Shown: piece by piece, positions 36,001 through 47,159 of the stretch
Layout of the letters: every line of letters begins with the position of its first letter
Numbering within the stretch: position 1 is the first letter of the stretch
Source: Cryptomeria japonica
Lineage: Eukaryota > Streptophyta > Pinopsida > Cupressales > Cupressaceae
Direction: 5' to 3'
NCBI RefSeq assembly: GCF_030272615.1
Contig: NC_081406.1
Span: 259,213,386 to 259,277,385, forward strand
Length of the DNA: 64,000 nt
Position numbers and translations under genes: made by a program
The notes under the pieces: model-generated
What the model was told of the DNA's origin: nothing
Seen by the model: the letters and a program-made list of their open reading frames with translations, nothing else
The model's database searches: none

Positions 36001-37867
36001 ACTTTATATATCTTCAACATGTTGCAAGGTATGCACCCTTTGTCTCCTTGTGTTGTGCAGCGCAACACTTGGGTTTGAGACATGGCTTAACCACGTCCTG
36101 TGAATTCTATAAGTCTAGTGGTTGTATTGAGCATTAACAAGTTGATCTTTTGGTGCAACGACAACCGCACTTGTAATACAACATGAAATTTTTTAACAAG
36201 TACATTATATTTAAAATTTTGAATTTTTTATGTAAATTCGTTGTGCACGAGATATCTTGTAGTCACAACAAAGGTTGTAAATATAGAAGGTGATAGTTAT
36301 TATTTATTACATTGCACAGAAGAGAGGAAGAATTTAACAAAATTTGAAATGAGTGATGGAATGTTATTTCCACAAGTTCACTAATTCATGTGTAAATTTA
36401 TTGAATTTATGCATATTTTGAATTTATATTTTACAAGTTGCCACCTTGGAATTTTTTATTTCACATGCAAGCTTAATTGTAGTGCAAGGGAAATATTTTA
36501 AATAAATCAAAAATTTTCAACATGGGATTCATTTTACTGAATATCAAATTAACAACAAGGTATATTAGTACAGCCACCTAGTAATTGTTGTTAGCCTAAT
36601 TCTTCACCCAGTTCCATGTTCACATGGACATCAAAAGTGGAGACTAGATAGTGAAGATCACAAGAAAATATTAAATGTAATTGAAGATTGAGTTGAACCA
36701 CTTGATATGGTATGAGTATTTAGTTCTCATAGTATAGTTCTTGAACTCATGAATTGAATTTATATCTAAAACTTAGTATTTGAACTCATAAATTATAGTG
36801 TTTGAACTTTTCATGTGATATGGCTTAGAAGGGGATTTTATATTTCTTATGTTATATTGTTTAGTTTTATGAAATTTGAACATTAGAATTTCTTATGTAA
36901 TCTATTCCAATTATAGTATCTTAACATGTATAACATGATTCAAACATTTTAAAATATCTTAAGGAGATGTACAATTAGGATGTATGCAAATTATGCATGT
37001 ATGATATTTATATATGCTATATTGATCATCACTTGAGTTTGTAATTGTTTTAAAATAATGAGACCTATATTTCAAGTCAAATCCTTGAAATGGCTTAAAG
37101 GGATAATATTTCTTATGTGTGATCTATTTTAATTAATATTGTATAGATTAACATGTTTAACATGACATGTTTAAATGTTTGACTAAGTGGGGATGTACAA
37201 TTAGGACATTGCCATCAAACTTGAATTGACATTAAATTGCTTAATTGACCCCAAGTAATCTACATAATACTCCCTAAGACCCCTTAAGACTCCTTAAATT
37301 GACATAAATTGAAAGTATTTAAATGTATGCACATATGATATATAATTTATATATCTCTTGATTTTGTAAATTATGCATGTATAATATTTATAATTTATTT
37401 CAAATGATATATTTATGATCAATTGAGTTTGTAATTGTTTCAATCGAATGAGGTATATTTCAAGTCAAATTCATGATGTGGCTTAAGAGGATGATATTTT
37501 TTATGTTGAATAATATTGTTTAGTTTTCTGAAATTTTTATTGCAATTTCTTATGTGATCTATTTCAATTAAATTGTATCTTAAAATGTATCTTAACTTGG
37601 GGATGCAATTGAAATGACATGTTTTGGGATGTAATTGAATGACTTAAGGGGATGCATTTATTGCATAATATTCTCAAGAAAATTTTAAATATATTAGATT
37701 AAGATCTATTTAAACATAGATATTTACATCTAATCTATACACATGGACCTAATCTATAAGAGATATAAACATATAACATATAAATATATAATCTATCAAC
37801 TTGATATGAAAAAATGTCTAACGATCTGTAAATGTATGTATATATAAACATATAATGATCTATAAAA
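36001..37867. other. No recognisable gene
   Basis: Very AT-rich. Phrases such as TTCAAGTCAAATCCTTGAAATGGCTTAA and TTTCTTATGTGATCTATTYCAATTA recur around 36830-37560, so the stretch contains old duplications. No ORF of note. Confidence 0.5.
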
Positions 37868-39103
37868 ATGTATGTTAGACAATTAAAATAACCAAAAGAC
37901 AACTAAGAGGTGGGGAGATGAATTGGTTGTCACCAGATTACTAGAACCTTTAACAATTAAAACTTTAATACCAAAACCCAAAATATCAATACCGGAATGC
38001 ATAAACCAATTACTGAAATAGCAGATATACCAATTAAGCATAAACAATAATTAGAGAATAAATACCATCCACATGACACACATATTTGTACGTGGAAAAC
38101 TCGGTAAAGGGAAAAATCATGTTGGGAAGCCTACCCACAATCAGATAATACTTCTGCAGTAAGTATGTGATTACAAATTGAGGGGCCCGCACTTGCAGGA
38201 AGGCTAACAATCTAGAGCACACTACTCATCACAAAAGGAGTCTCACTAACTACATAAAAATCCAGACTACAATCCGGAAGGAAGAATGAAGTGCAATGAT
38301 AGCATCTCCTATGCCTTAGTATAGTTTTGGTTAAGCTCAATACCAGAGGACTTAATCCTCTTACATAAACCCAATTCGATCACCAATGATCAACCAAATC
38401 CTTTGCATGAATGATTATTACATTATTCGCTCCTTACATATGATCTACAATGAGATCTTACATCATATATATACAAACCCTCGACTACAAACAATAAGGT
38501 CAGCCACCAGACAATAAATCAATTACATAATTACAAAACACGTCGGCTTGATACCAAACAAATAATATCCAACCCATAAGACATCCCGGAAACACATCGA
38601 GAAGGTCAAACAACACGTTACATTAAGCCGGTCCATAACCTTGATAATATCGAATGCAATTTAGGTCCACAGATGCTAAAGCAATGATCCCAATCAACCA
38701 AGTCTTGAACACGATCACCATCATCATCCTGAATCTCTACTAGAAGTCGTACCAACACCACTTATGCATAATATCAAAGGATCTTCATCAAAGCTTTATC
38801 GATGAAACCCTCACCGGATCAACAAACCAAGCTTACCAGCATACAGGATAGCATTCGATCACCAAAACAAAACCAACTGATTAAACATGAATATGAGTAG
38901 CATGAATGGAATATATAAGCCAATTCCATAATTCAAAACATTCTAGAGCATACCGGATGATCATAATCTAATCCAACTAGAAATCAAACAACCTACCTAG
39001 GCCAGAAGGATACTAGTAAAGCAACCAAAACAACTAGTGTTGACATCAATGATAAAACATCAATGCAACACATAATAAATTCCTCCAAATGGCTAACAAT
39101 GTA
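37868..39103 (-). mobile_element. Solo copia LTR with 5-bp target duplication
   Basis: LTR 37873-39098 starts TGTTAG and ends CTAACA, flanked on both sides by ATGTA (37868-37872 and 39099-39103). Same family as 53053-54257 (about 12% different over the first 280 bases compared). A TATA-like run lies near 38464. No internal sequence remains, as expected after LTR-LTR recombination. Strand is set by comparison with 53053-55103. Confidence 0.9.
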
Positions 39104-40890
39104 TATAAGTTATAGATTCTAAAATATATATAAAAATGTCTGATGTACACATACATATAAACATCTAACCTATATAAAAATGATATCAAATAAGACTCTA
39201 ATCTTGATCTCTCTATATAAATAGATCTATCTATAAAAATAATTGTTGTCATGAAGGAATGTGCCTTGGTGCTAAGTGTAAACTGAACAATCCTGTGAAA
39301 CATGGAATGACCCTTGGGCCTGTGGGTTGCCTAACCTTGAGGATCAATCTCCAGAGAGGGTTGGTTCCCTGATGAAAACCTCCTACAAACTAACTCTCTT
39401 GATGGGAAAAAGGATAGAAGGAAATTTGAATTGAAAACCTATCCTAAGAGGAAGTGATGCACCAAAATCTAACTGAGACCTGTACCATGCTTAACTCACA
39501 AAATATTTCAACAAGTAGACCCGAATCACTCACAACTCAACTAGATAGGTGATGCAACAATATTTCATATAAAGGATTGAATTTAGAGCTTGTCTGAAGG
39601 AAAACAATTTGTTTTCACAACTACAAACTACTAAAATTATCTAGAACAATCTATAAGCTACACCCATCCTGTAATTACTCACACCAATCATATTTGAATG
39701 AGACACATTTAAAGGATTTATGCATAAATCACAATAATAACATCAAATCATTCATCCATAACATAGTACAAGAAGTGATGTGAAGGAAAATTCTTCTATT
39801 TTATTAAAAAATAAAGGAGCTTGTTGTTACAAAACTCAAAAAATCTGAGTTACAATGCTTCATGCTTTGATGTTGAATGAAAAAGGTAGATAGAAAAGAA
39901 CTAGAGAATAAAGAGATGAATAGAACATTTTATAGAAGAAGGAGTTGCATTCTCAATTGATAGGTACATGCAAGATGAACTCCACCTCTTAATTCTTGAA
40001 CTTAGCTTCAACTGAGTGCTTCCATCTTAAAATTATCTTCATCTTTGCATGAAGAAGCCCTAGGTCATATTTGGAAGAAAATCATGCATAAATTGAGGTG
40101 GAACTGCTGCAAACTAAAGTCTAACTGTTGGAAAAGAAACCTCAAGTGATAAAGTGTTCATGTGGGGTCTCTAATTGACTATGAATTGTTGTGTTCACTC
40201 ATAGATTCCCATTCCCTATTTATCAACTCCAAACTAAATGAGACTTAGAAGACCAACTCTTTCAAGATAAAATCAATCTCTTGTTCTACTTGCATGATGT
40301 TGAAGAGCATGTGGTGAAATAGAAATAATTTCTTACAAAAGAACCCTTTACACCTTTAAAAAATGAGATATTTTTCTCCAAATTGTTGGTAATATTCATG
40401 TTAATCCATAAGACGCCCTTAATTTGTGTTGAAGATTAATTTTAGACCCCAAAATTACTTTATAATTGCTTTATCCCTTCAAAGGCATGCAACAAATGCA
40501 TGAAGACTGATTACACTTTCTATTACTATCTTTTGAAGACATAGAAGAATTTCTCTGATTCAATGGTTGCATGAAATCTATCACACGACTCTTGTGGACT
40601 ATCTCTTTGTTTCTTCAAGCTTGTTCGTTGTGATAGAGACCTTTAGTCCCCTTTTCCTTTTGCATGAAAATAACTTTTGTATTCTTGTTATCTTATGCTA
40701 TATATTGTATGATTGCAACTTTAAGGATCATATAATTGTGTAAGGCTTTTCTCTAGAACCTCTTTGTAATGTTGCTCTACAACCTTAAGTTGCCTTTTAA
40801 GTCCTTTTGCTAACTATGTTCTCTTTACTATTATGGGGTTGCCATCTGATTTGATGAAGGCTTTAATAGTTCTTGAATTTGAACAATAAC
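39104..40890. other. No recognisable gene
   Basis: AT-rich, no significant ORF, no repeat structure that I could define. Confidence 0.5.
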
Positions 40891-40892
40891 AC

Positions 40893-41965
40893 CTATTAGT
40901 AGCAATCAAGAAGGAAGACTGAGAGGCGGGGGGGTTGAATTAGTCTTCAACTGATACACAAATTAAACTTACAAAACAAAAACTAATAAACCACAACAAT
41001 AGCAGATAAGAAAATTAACAACACAACACACAACACCAAGATTTTGATGTGGAAAACCTGGTTAAGGGAAAAACCACGGTGGGAACCTACCCATAATAAG
41101 ATGATACTCTGTAGTAGTATGTGAAAATATTACAATGGGGAATGCACATGCATTCAAGCACACTACCTAGAGCTCACTGCTCAAAAGATATATGTCAAGA
41201 AGGCTACAACCCTCAGGGAAGTCTCACTGACTTACAATATGCTTCAGACTACAATATGAAAGGAATGAATTATAATAATAGCATCTACAAATACCTGATG
41301 ACAATTCTGGTTAAGCACATTTGTCTTCCCTGGAACACCAAACTCACCACAATACTTCATTGAATGATATATCCTTGTTTGCACATTTACCTCTCTCTAA
41401 TAATGCAAACACAATACCGACACCAAAATTAGATATTACCTATATATACAAATCATCAAGGTTGGCTAAACTCTCAACCCTCAACTCATAATTACAAAAA
41501 TTACATAACACAATACAAAGATTGACCACCAGACCAATATTATGATTTACATTACATAGCATGGACCTAATTCAAATACCCAAATGGTTACATCCATTGG
41601 AAATCCCACCAAGATCAACCGCAACATGCTACAACACTAGAAATACTACATAACATGCAAATTATCACCAGTTCAAAGAAATCACCAAAAACTCGCTCAA
41701 CGATCAATGCAGATCACCAAAACAAATAAGAAATGACTAGGAAAAACCATCAAGCACATTAGAATCATCCGGAATAGTTGTACCAACATCTCTTTATAAA
41801 TATTCATCGGTCAATGTCTTAAAGCTCGAGAACACAACCAATCAACAACTGTCATGAAGAAAGATAACTTGTGGCACACCAAATCATAAACCATCTGAAA
41901 TGAAGATACACAAGATCATCCCAGACAATAATCCAAAATATCACCACAAGATCTTGTAGTGTCAT
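40893..41965 (-). repeat. Copia LTR fragment of a third subfamily
   Basis: Begins TATTAGTAGCAATCAAG and then GACTGAGAGGCGGGGGGG, parallel to the start of the LTRs at 37873 and 53053. It contains the shared block GTGGAAAACCTGGTTAAGGG..CCACGGTGGGAACCTACCC (41048-41095) and CTAGAGCTCACTGCTCA. The far LTR end is not recognisable, so it is probably truncated near 41965. Confidence 0.65.
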
Positions 41966-43174
41966 ACAATTGAAACCCTTGCAATTTTCGACCGCATTTG
42001 GGTCTTTGCATTGGTGGATGAATCCTTGAGCCTGATTGGAGACCCGAGACATGCTCAAAACATCAAAAACTTGCATTTTCCAACACCCCACACTGCCTGC
42101 CCTAAATTAGGGCAGGACAGTAGCATGGCGCCCCTGTCCCAGTCCTATTTTGGGCCTCCCTTGATCAAACTTTGCATTGGGCTTGTCAATTGTAAGCGAG
42201 AAAAAGTTTTCCTATGTCGGCCTAAGTCAAAAAATCAGCTAAATACCCCTAATTGGAAAGTATATAAGGAGCATTACCCCTTCTATTTGCATAAGAGAAA
42301 TTAAGTTCATAAGCGAAAGTAAGGTGAACAAGCAAGAAGTCTCCATTATTGTCATCAAGAATTCAAACATTCAAGCATTCAAGCATCCATTGAGAATTTC
42401 AAAGTCTCCTTTCAAGGCTAGGTGTTCCATTCAAGTCAAGGATTCAACCATTTAAGAGGAGAACTCTATCAACATTTAAGATATCCTATTCCACATATCC
42501 TTTGAGGCAAATTCATCAACATTTCAATTGCATCCCCTCCTTGAGGTGGATTTTACTTCAGACATTTCCTTTCATTTACTTGCAACATTTTTCAATCACT
42601 TGGTTAATTGCAAAACAGGGTTTGACTTGAAGGCAAACTCCCAATCCCAACAACATTTTCCTCTCTTTTTTGTGTGTAGGTTGCAGATGTGCAACTATAA
42701 TTGCAATTTTAGGCTTCATTTTTAGAGACGAAAAAACCCTTTTTCGATGTGTGGATTTTTTCAAGGACCAAGTTCAACTTCAACCCAGTCCTGACAACTT
42801 TTGCTTAGATTTGCATGGAAGCTTCATCTTGACATTTTACTGCTAATTCCACATGCACAACTTCATCCAACATCTCTATCTCAAGATATAATCACTTCTT
42901 TGTCATCTTTACACTTAGTCTCAATTTGCTTAATTCAACTTGTCTATTTTAAAAGAGGGTTTATTTACTTTCCAAATTCATTGTCAATCCCTTATAATTC
43001 ACTTAGCATTCAATATCTTTCCATTGGGATTGGATCTAGTGAATTCAACCCCTCTTTTAAATTTAATGTGCATGAGAAGTTGAAGGGAATCCTTTATGAA
43101 ACTTTCACTCCTTTCTTGAGGGGTCTAAAGATTTCCACTTGATCTCCCCTATCACTTTTCACCACATCACATTT

Positions 43175-43190
43175 TGGTGAACCCGACGTC
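43175..43190 (+). other. Candidate gypsy primer binding site
   Basis: TGGTGAACCCGACGTC lies three bases after ..CATCACA, which could be the end of an LTR covering part of 42000-43171. PBS sites begin TGG. The tRNA was not identified, so this is tentative. Confidence 0.35.
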
Positions 43191-43254
43191 TTACATGCTT
43201 TACATTGAAAATTATTGCATATTTTTCATTTACAAGTTTAATTTTCTTGCAATT

Positions 43255-44190
43255 TATAAACTTAGTGGTTGATTCAATCAAAACCCTAGTTGTTAAAACT
43301 GAACTTGTGTTTTGCAAAAAATGCTATCTATTATCTTAGATCTGAAAATTTACATTGCTTGTCAAATTCAATTCTTTCATTGTCTTGTTCAATTTGCAAA
43401 TTGAAATTATAAAATTAAGTGGTTAATTGTCAAAACCCTAATTTTCAAACATCATCTTGAACTTGTGCAAAAAAATTGGATTCACATTTAATTTTCAGAT
43501 TTGTGATTATTTTCAAACTTGTCTTCTTGCCTAAAATTAAAATTTTCAATTTCCCTCCTTTTTCAAAATTTAAAATTTTAAAATTCAGTGGTTAGGTCCT
43601 AAAACCCTAATTTTCAAATTTAAATGGATTTTGTGCAAATTTCAATCAATTTCAACTAATTTTAGTTTTCTAAATATTATTCAAGGTGGCCCTATCCATT
43701 AGGTTTGACATTTTTCAAATTTGCAATTAATTTTTTTATCTTTTTCAAAACCCTAATAGGGTCCTATTTTGACATTCAAACCTTAATTTGTCTTGTCTAG
43801 AAATCGTAAAATCAATCAATTTTTTTGGGTTAGCTCTCAAATCATCGTAGCTTTCATCCCTAAAAAAATTCCAAAAAAGTTGGGAGGACCAGGTACACTT
43901 TCAACTTGGTCCCTAGCATTTTTCTTGAAATTTTGTGAGACTGTTATGACTATTTTTAATTTCTTAAATCCATTAAATTGGCTGATTTTGTCGAGCTTTT
44001 ATCCCTCTAAAATCAAAAAATACTTCCCAATTTCAACATCACAACTTTCAAAGAAACATTTTAAAATTATGTGGTTAATTATAATATGCCCTAATTTTAA
44101 GATCTTAATTTTGTCAATTTTAATTTCTAAATTAAGTGGTATCCCATTGGCCCTAATTTTAAATTTCAATCTTTTTTTATTAATCATAAA
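43255..44190. repeat. Leader with degenerate AAGTGGTTAATT..AAAACCCTAATTTTCAAA repeats
   Basis: AGTGGTT followed 10-25 bases later by AAACCCTAATTTTCAAA or a variant occurs near 43263, 43421, 43581, 44072 and 44135. The stretch is T- and A-rich, lies between the candidate PBS and the gag ATG, and is probably an untranslated leader. Confidence 0.5.
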
Positions 44191-44420
44191 TTTTCTTGGA
44201 GATTTTGTCATTCTTCTTTCCACAAAGTTCAAATTGTATAATCATTATTTTCTTGAATTTTGCATTATTCAATTTTGCAAACTTTGTTCCCAAAATTCAA
44301 AATTCAAAATTCAAAATTTTCCTCTAGTGCATGACTTTTACAACTATTAGTCCTATCTATATTATCCCTATTAGATGAAGCATTCAAATTAAGGCTTCCT
44401 AAGGCTTAATTCCCAAAGAG

Positions 44421-44628
44421 ATGGAGCCTAATTTAGGTAATTTCTATAATGAGGATATTGCCAATTCTTCCCACCCTAATAACATCCCTATCTATCCAAT
44501 TGATGATTCCCATGATGAAGAAGAAGATTTGACTAGAGTTTCCATAGATCAACTTTCAAAATTGGATAATCAATTTGACAACTTCCAACAATGGATGTGT
44601 TGGCATATGGACACTCCAATGAGACATT
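44421..44628 (+). pseudogene. Start of a gypsy-type gag, cut by a copia insertion
   Basis: From ATG 44421: MEPNLGNFYNEDIANSS, then an acidic stretch and LSKLDNQFDNFQQWM. The reading frame leaves homology at about 44629, where the copia LTR begins. Position after a PBS-like site and leader supports gag; no domain is recognised in so short a piece. Confidence 0.4.
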
Positions 44629-45398
44629 GTATGTGATTGAAGGTTTTGTCATTGATGGCAACCTTGCAATCCTATGGCACCGACAAGACATCATATCAGC
44701 AAAGCATTACTCAGGTAAGACAGTGCACCGACATCAACAAATCACTCTACACTGGCATCGGCATAGAAGAAAACATGTATACCGGCATAGAGGCCGACAA
44801 GATTTTTGTTATGTAATATTTTGTTTATTATTGTAAGCTGACTTGGAAAATTGTAAAATGACTCTTGTATATAAAGGAGATCATTATAGACATTTAAAAA
44901 GTAATGTAGTGAGCATAAAGAAAACTATTAGGCAGACCTAATGTGCGAATTATAGGTCAAGGGTATATGTATAGAACAGAGCAAGAACTGGTACTGAATT
45001 TGGCATTGGAGATGCTATTGTAAAGAAGTACAAGTCATTGGATTAGTATAATCCTTATTGTAAGTCAGTGTGACTTCCCATTGAGTAGTGAGCTCTAGGC
45101 AATTGGCCTTCCTACATGTGCAGGCCCCTATTGTAAGTAATATTCTCTTATTGGCCAGTGAGTGAATATTGTGGGTCACAAATCCCACCGAGGTTTTTCC
45201 CACACCAGGTTTCCTCATTAAACATCTTGTGTTATGGTGTGCTTTTCATGTGGATATTTCTGATTCTATTTATTGCATTATTTCTTGCATACCAGTACAC
45301 TATTATTTTATGTTCTTCATGTTTTAACTTAAGAAATTCTTACTACCAGTTAGATACTGATTCACCCCGCCCTCTTAGTATCTGTGGGAATCCTAACA
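44629..45398 (+). repeat. Plus-strand copia 5' LTR
   Basis: Begins about TGTATGTGATTG, with TTTTGTCATTGATGGCAACC as in other copia LTRs here, has a TATA box TATATAAAG at 44868-44876, contains in reverse orientation the shared block seen in the minus-strand LTRs (CCCACCGAGGTTTTTCCCACA, about 45184), and ends ..CCTAACA two bases before the PBS. The left end is uncertain by a few bases. Confidence 0.75.
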
Positions 45399-45400
45399 AT

Positions 45401-45412
45401 TGGTATTAGAGC
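45401..45412 (+). other. Primer binding site, tRNA-iMet type, one mismatch
   Basis: TGGTATTAGAGC directly after the LTR; differs from the usual TGGTATCAGAGC by a C to T change. Confidence 0.8.
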
Positions 45413-45469
45413 TTGGTCCTCTATTTTCAGAAGCCTAACAACTTGAGGAAGATCTTGACACCGGTAAAG

Positions 45470-46615
45470 ATGAAAAATCTGATGAAGCAACTGGAAGGAG
45501 CTCTTACAGACTATGATGCAGAGAAGTTGAAAAATATCAAATTAGAAGATGATTTAAGAGCAACTCAGGATATCATTGAAAATCTCACTGTTGCAAGAAG
45601 TAAGAGAAGAGAACTTTGTGAAAAATTGTAAAATGAGAATGATGAAAAGGAATCACTTAATGATCAGATAAGCAAGCTAAAACAAGAGAACATGACAACA
45701 AAAAATGAAATGCAAGATATGACTATGAGATTTTGCAAAGAGATTGAGGATAGAAAGAAGAATGAAGAAGAATTGACCAGAAGACTAAGTGATGCAGCAA
45801 ATGAGAACACAAGACTTAGCTATGAAAATGACATGTTGAAGATAGATCTGATGCATACTCAGAATGACTCAAATGAACTGATGAGACAAAAAGAAATCTT
45901 GGAAAGGGAACTAGAAACTGCAAATCAACATAAAGAAAAATTCAAGAAAAGCTCAGAGGAACTTGGTACCTTGCTAAAGAATCAAAAACCTAAAGGTGAC
46001 ACTTCTGGAATTGGCTTTGAAGTTGGTGAAAGCTCTGGTACTGCAAATACTCAGGATCATAGCAAACTGGTAAGACAACCTAATGCTTATAAATTCAATG
46101 GAAAATGCTTTAACTGTAATAAGTATGGTCATAGAGCAAATGAATGTAGATCTAGGAATTATCAGAATATCAATACACCCACCGGTCAATGTTCAAAATG
46201 CAACAAAGTTGGTCATAACTCTGAAAACAACAGAATGAATGTGAGATGTTATGTTTGTGGAAGATTTAGACATTTATCTAATCAATGCAGAACACAAACT
46301 GGCATAGGTTATGGGAAAGCTATTCAGAAAAATAATGTAACTTGTTATGCATGTAACAAGATTGGGCATATTGCTAAATTTTGTAGAAGTAAAGGAACAC
46401 CAGTAGACAATAAAAGTTCTAGCTTGAAAGGTAAGGAAAAAGTTGAAGAGGTTAAGCAAGAATTCTCAAAGCAATGGATTAGAAAAGTTGATCTAAATAT
46501 TGGGAATACTCCTCCACCGATAGAACCAACAAATGCTCCACCGGTAGAACCAACAAATGCTCCATCGGCAGGACAGAGCAGTGCTCCACCGGTAGGAAGT
46601 TATTCATCTAATTGA
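45470..46615 (+). pseudogene. Gag-like protein with coiled coil and four CCHC knuckles
   Basis: ATG 45470 to TGA 46615 is one frame of about 380 codons with a single TAA at 45629. The N-terminal 180 residues are Glu/Lys/Asn-rich with a heptad-like pattern (coiled coil). Then come zinc knuckles CFNCNKYGHRANEC, CSKCNKVGHNSENN (last Cys lost), CYVCGRFRHLSNQC and CYACNKIGHIAKFC, and a C-terminal Pro-rich repeat (PPIEPTNAPPVEPTNAP). No UBN2 core and no pol follows; instead a new promoter-like sequence starts at 46771. It may be the nucleocapsid half of a gag, or a gag of a non-autonomous element. Confidence 0.75.
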
Positions 46616-46770
46616 AGAAAATTTCCTTGAGGGTTTGGCAATCTAATGACACATGTGCTATTATTCCCTCGGTTAGAAATAAGAAGTTGAAAATTACTTA
46701 TTACCGGCAAACAATGTTAAGTGAATACTTAACCGGCATGCAATTAATGTGGTAGATGGCGAAAAGACAT

Positions 46771-46778
46771 TATAAAAG
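46771..46778 (+). promoter_or_regulatory. Candidate TATA box
   Basis: TATAAAAG followed after about 140 bases by an ATG (46917). Confidence 0.35.
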
Positions 46779-46916
46779 TAAGGTTTTGGCTCCATTTCAT
46801 TTCACCGTGATTTCAAATTTTCAGAGAGCGCAAAGATTCTGAGCTAAAGCATTTTGAGCAAGAAGCAAGCACACTCCAAGCATTCATCCATCCAAGGTAG
46901 AAAAAGGTATTTAATC

Positions 46917-47155
46917 ATGGCATCCACCTCTGCAATTGAATACATAGCAAACCATACTATTGTTGAAGTAATTAAAAGACCTAGGCCCATATTACTTGTT
47001 AGTCTTGATCCATCAGTGTCTATGAGTTTTGACAATGGCTACTCTATACCCTTTCTTGGGACTATAAAAAAATATGCTTAAATTTATCCTAAAGTCAAAA
47101 AGATTGTTCAAAAGACTGCTACAACCCCTTTGAATGGATTATGGTTTATTTCTTG
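46917..47155 (+). pseudogene. Small unrecognised ORF
   Basis: Starts MASTSAIEYIANHTIVEVIK and continues through a TAA (47079) as IYPKVKKIVQKTATTPL to a TGA near 47155. A TATA-like box lies 140 bp upstream. The family is not recognised. It may be the beginning of another retroelement protein whose remainder is lost. Confidence 0.35.
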
Positions 47156-47159
47156 ATAC

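Noticed and set aside
39240-39360. Similarity between 39240-39360 and 49930-50055 (GAATGGAGTGACCCTCTGAG-like phrases)
   Set aside because: Only short scattered matches; I could not build a convincing alignment by eye.
43300-43770. AAACCCTAA words resembling plant telomere repeats
   Set aside because: Each occurs singly inside a longer leader repeat, not as consecutive 7-bp telomeric units.
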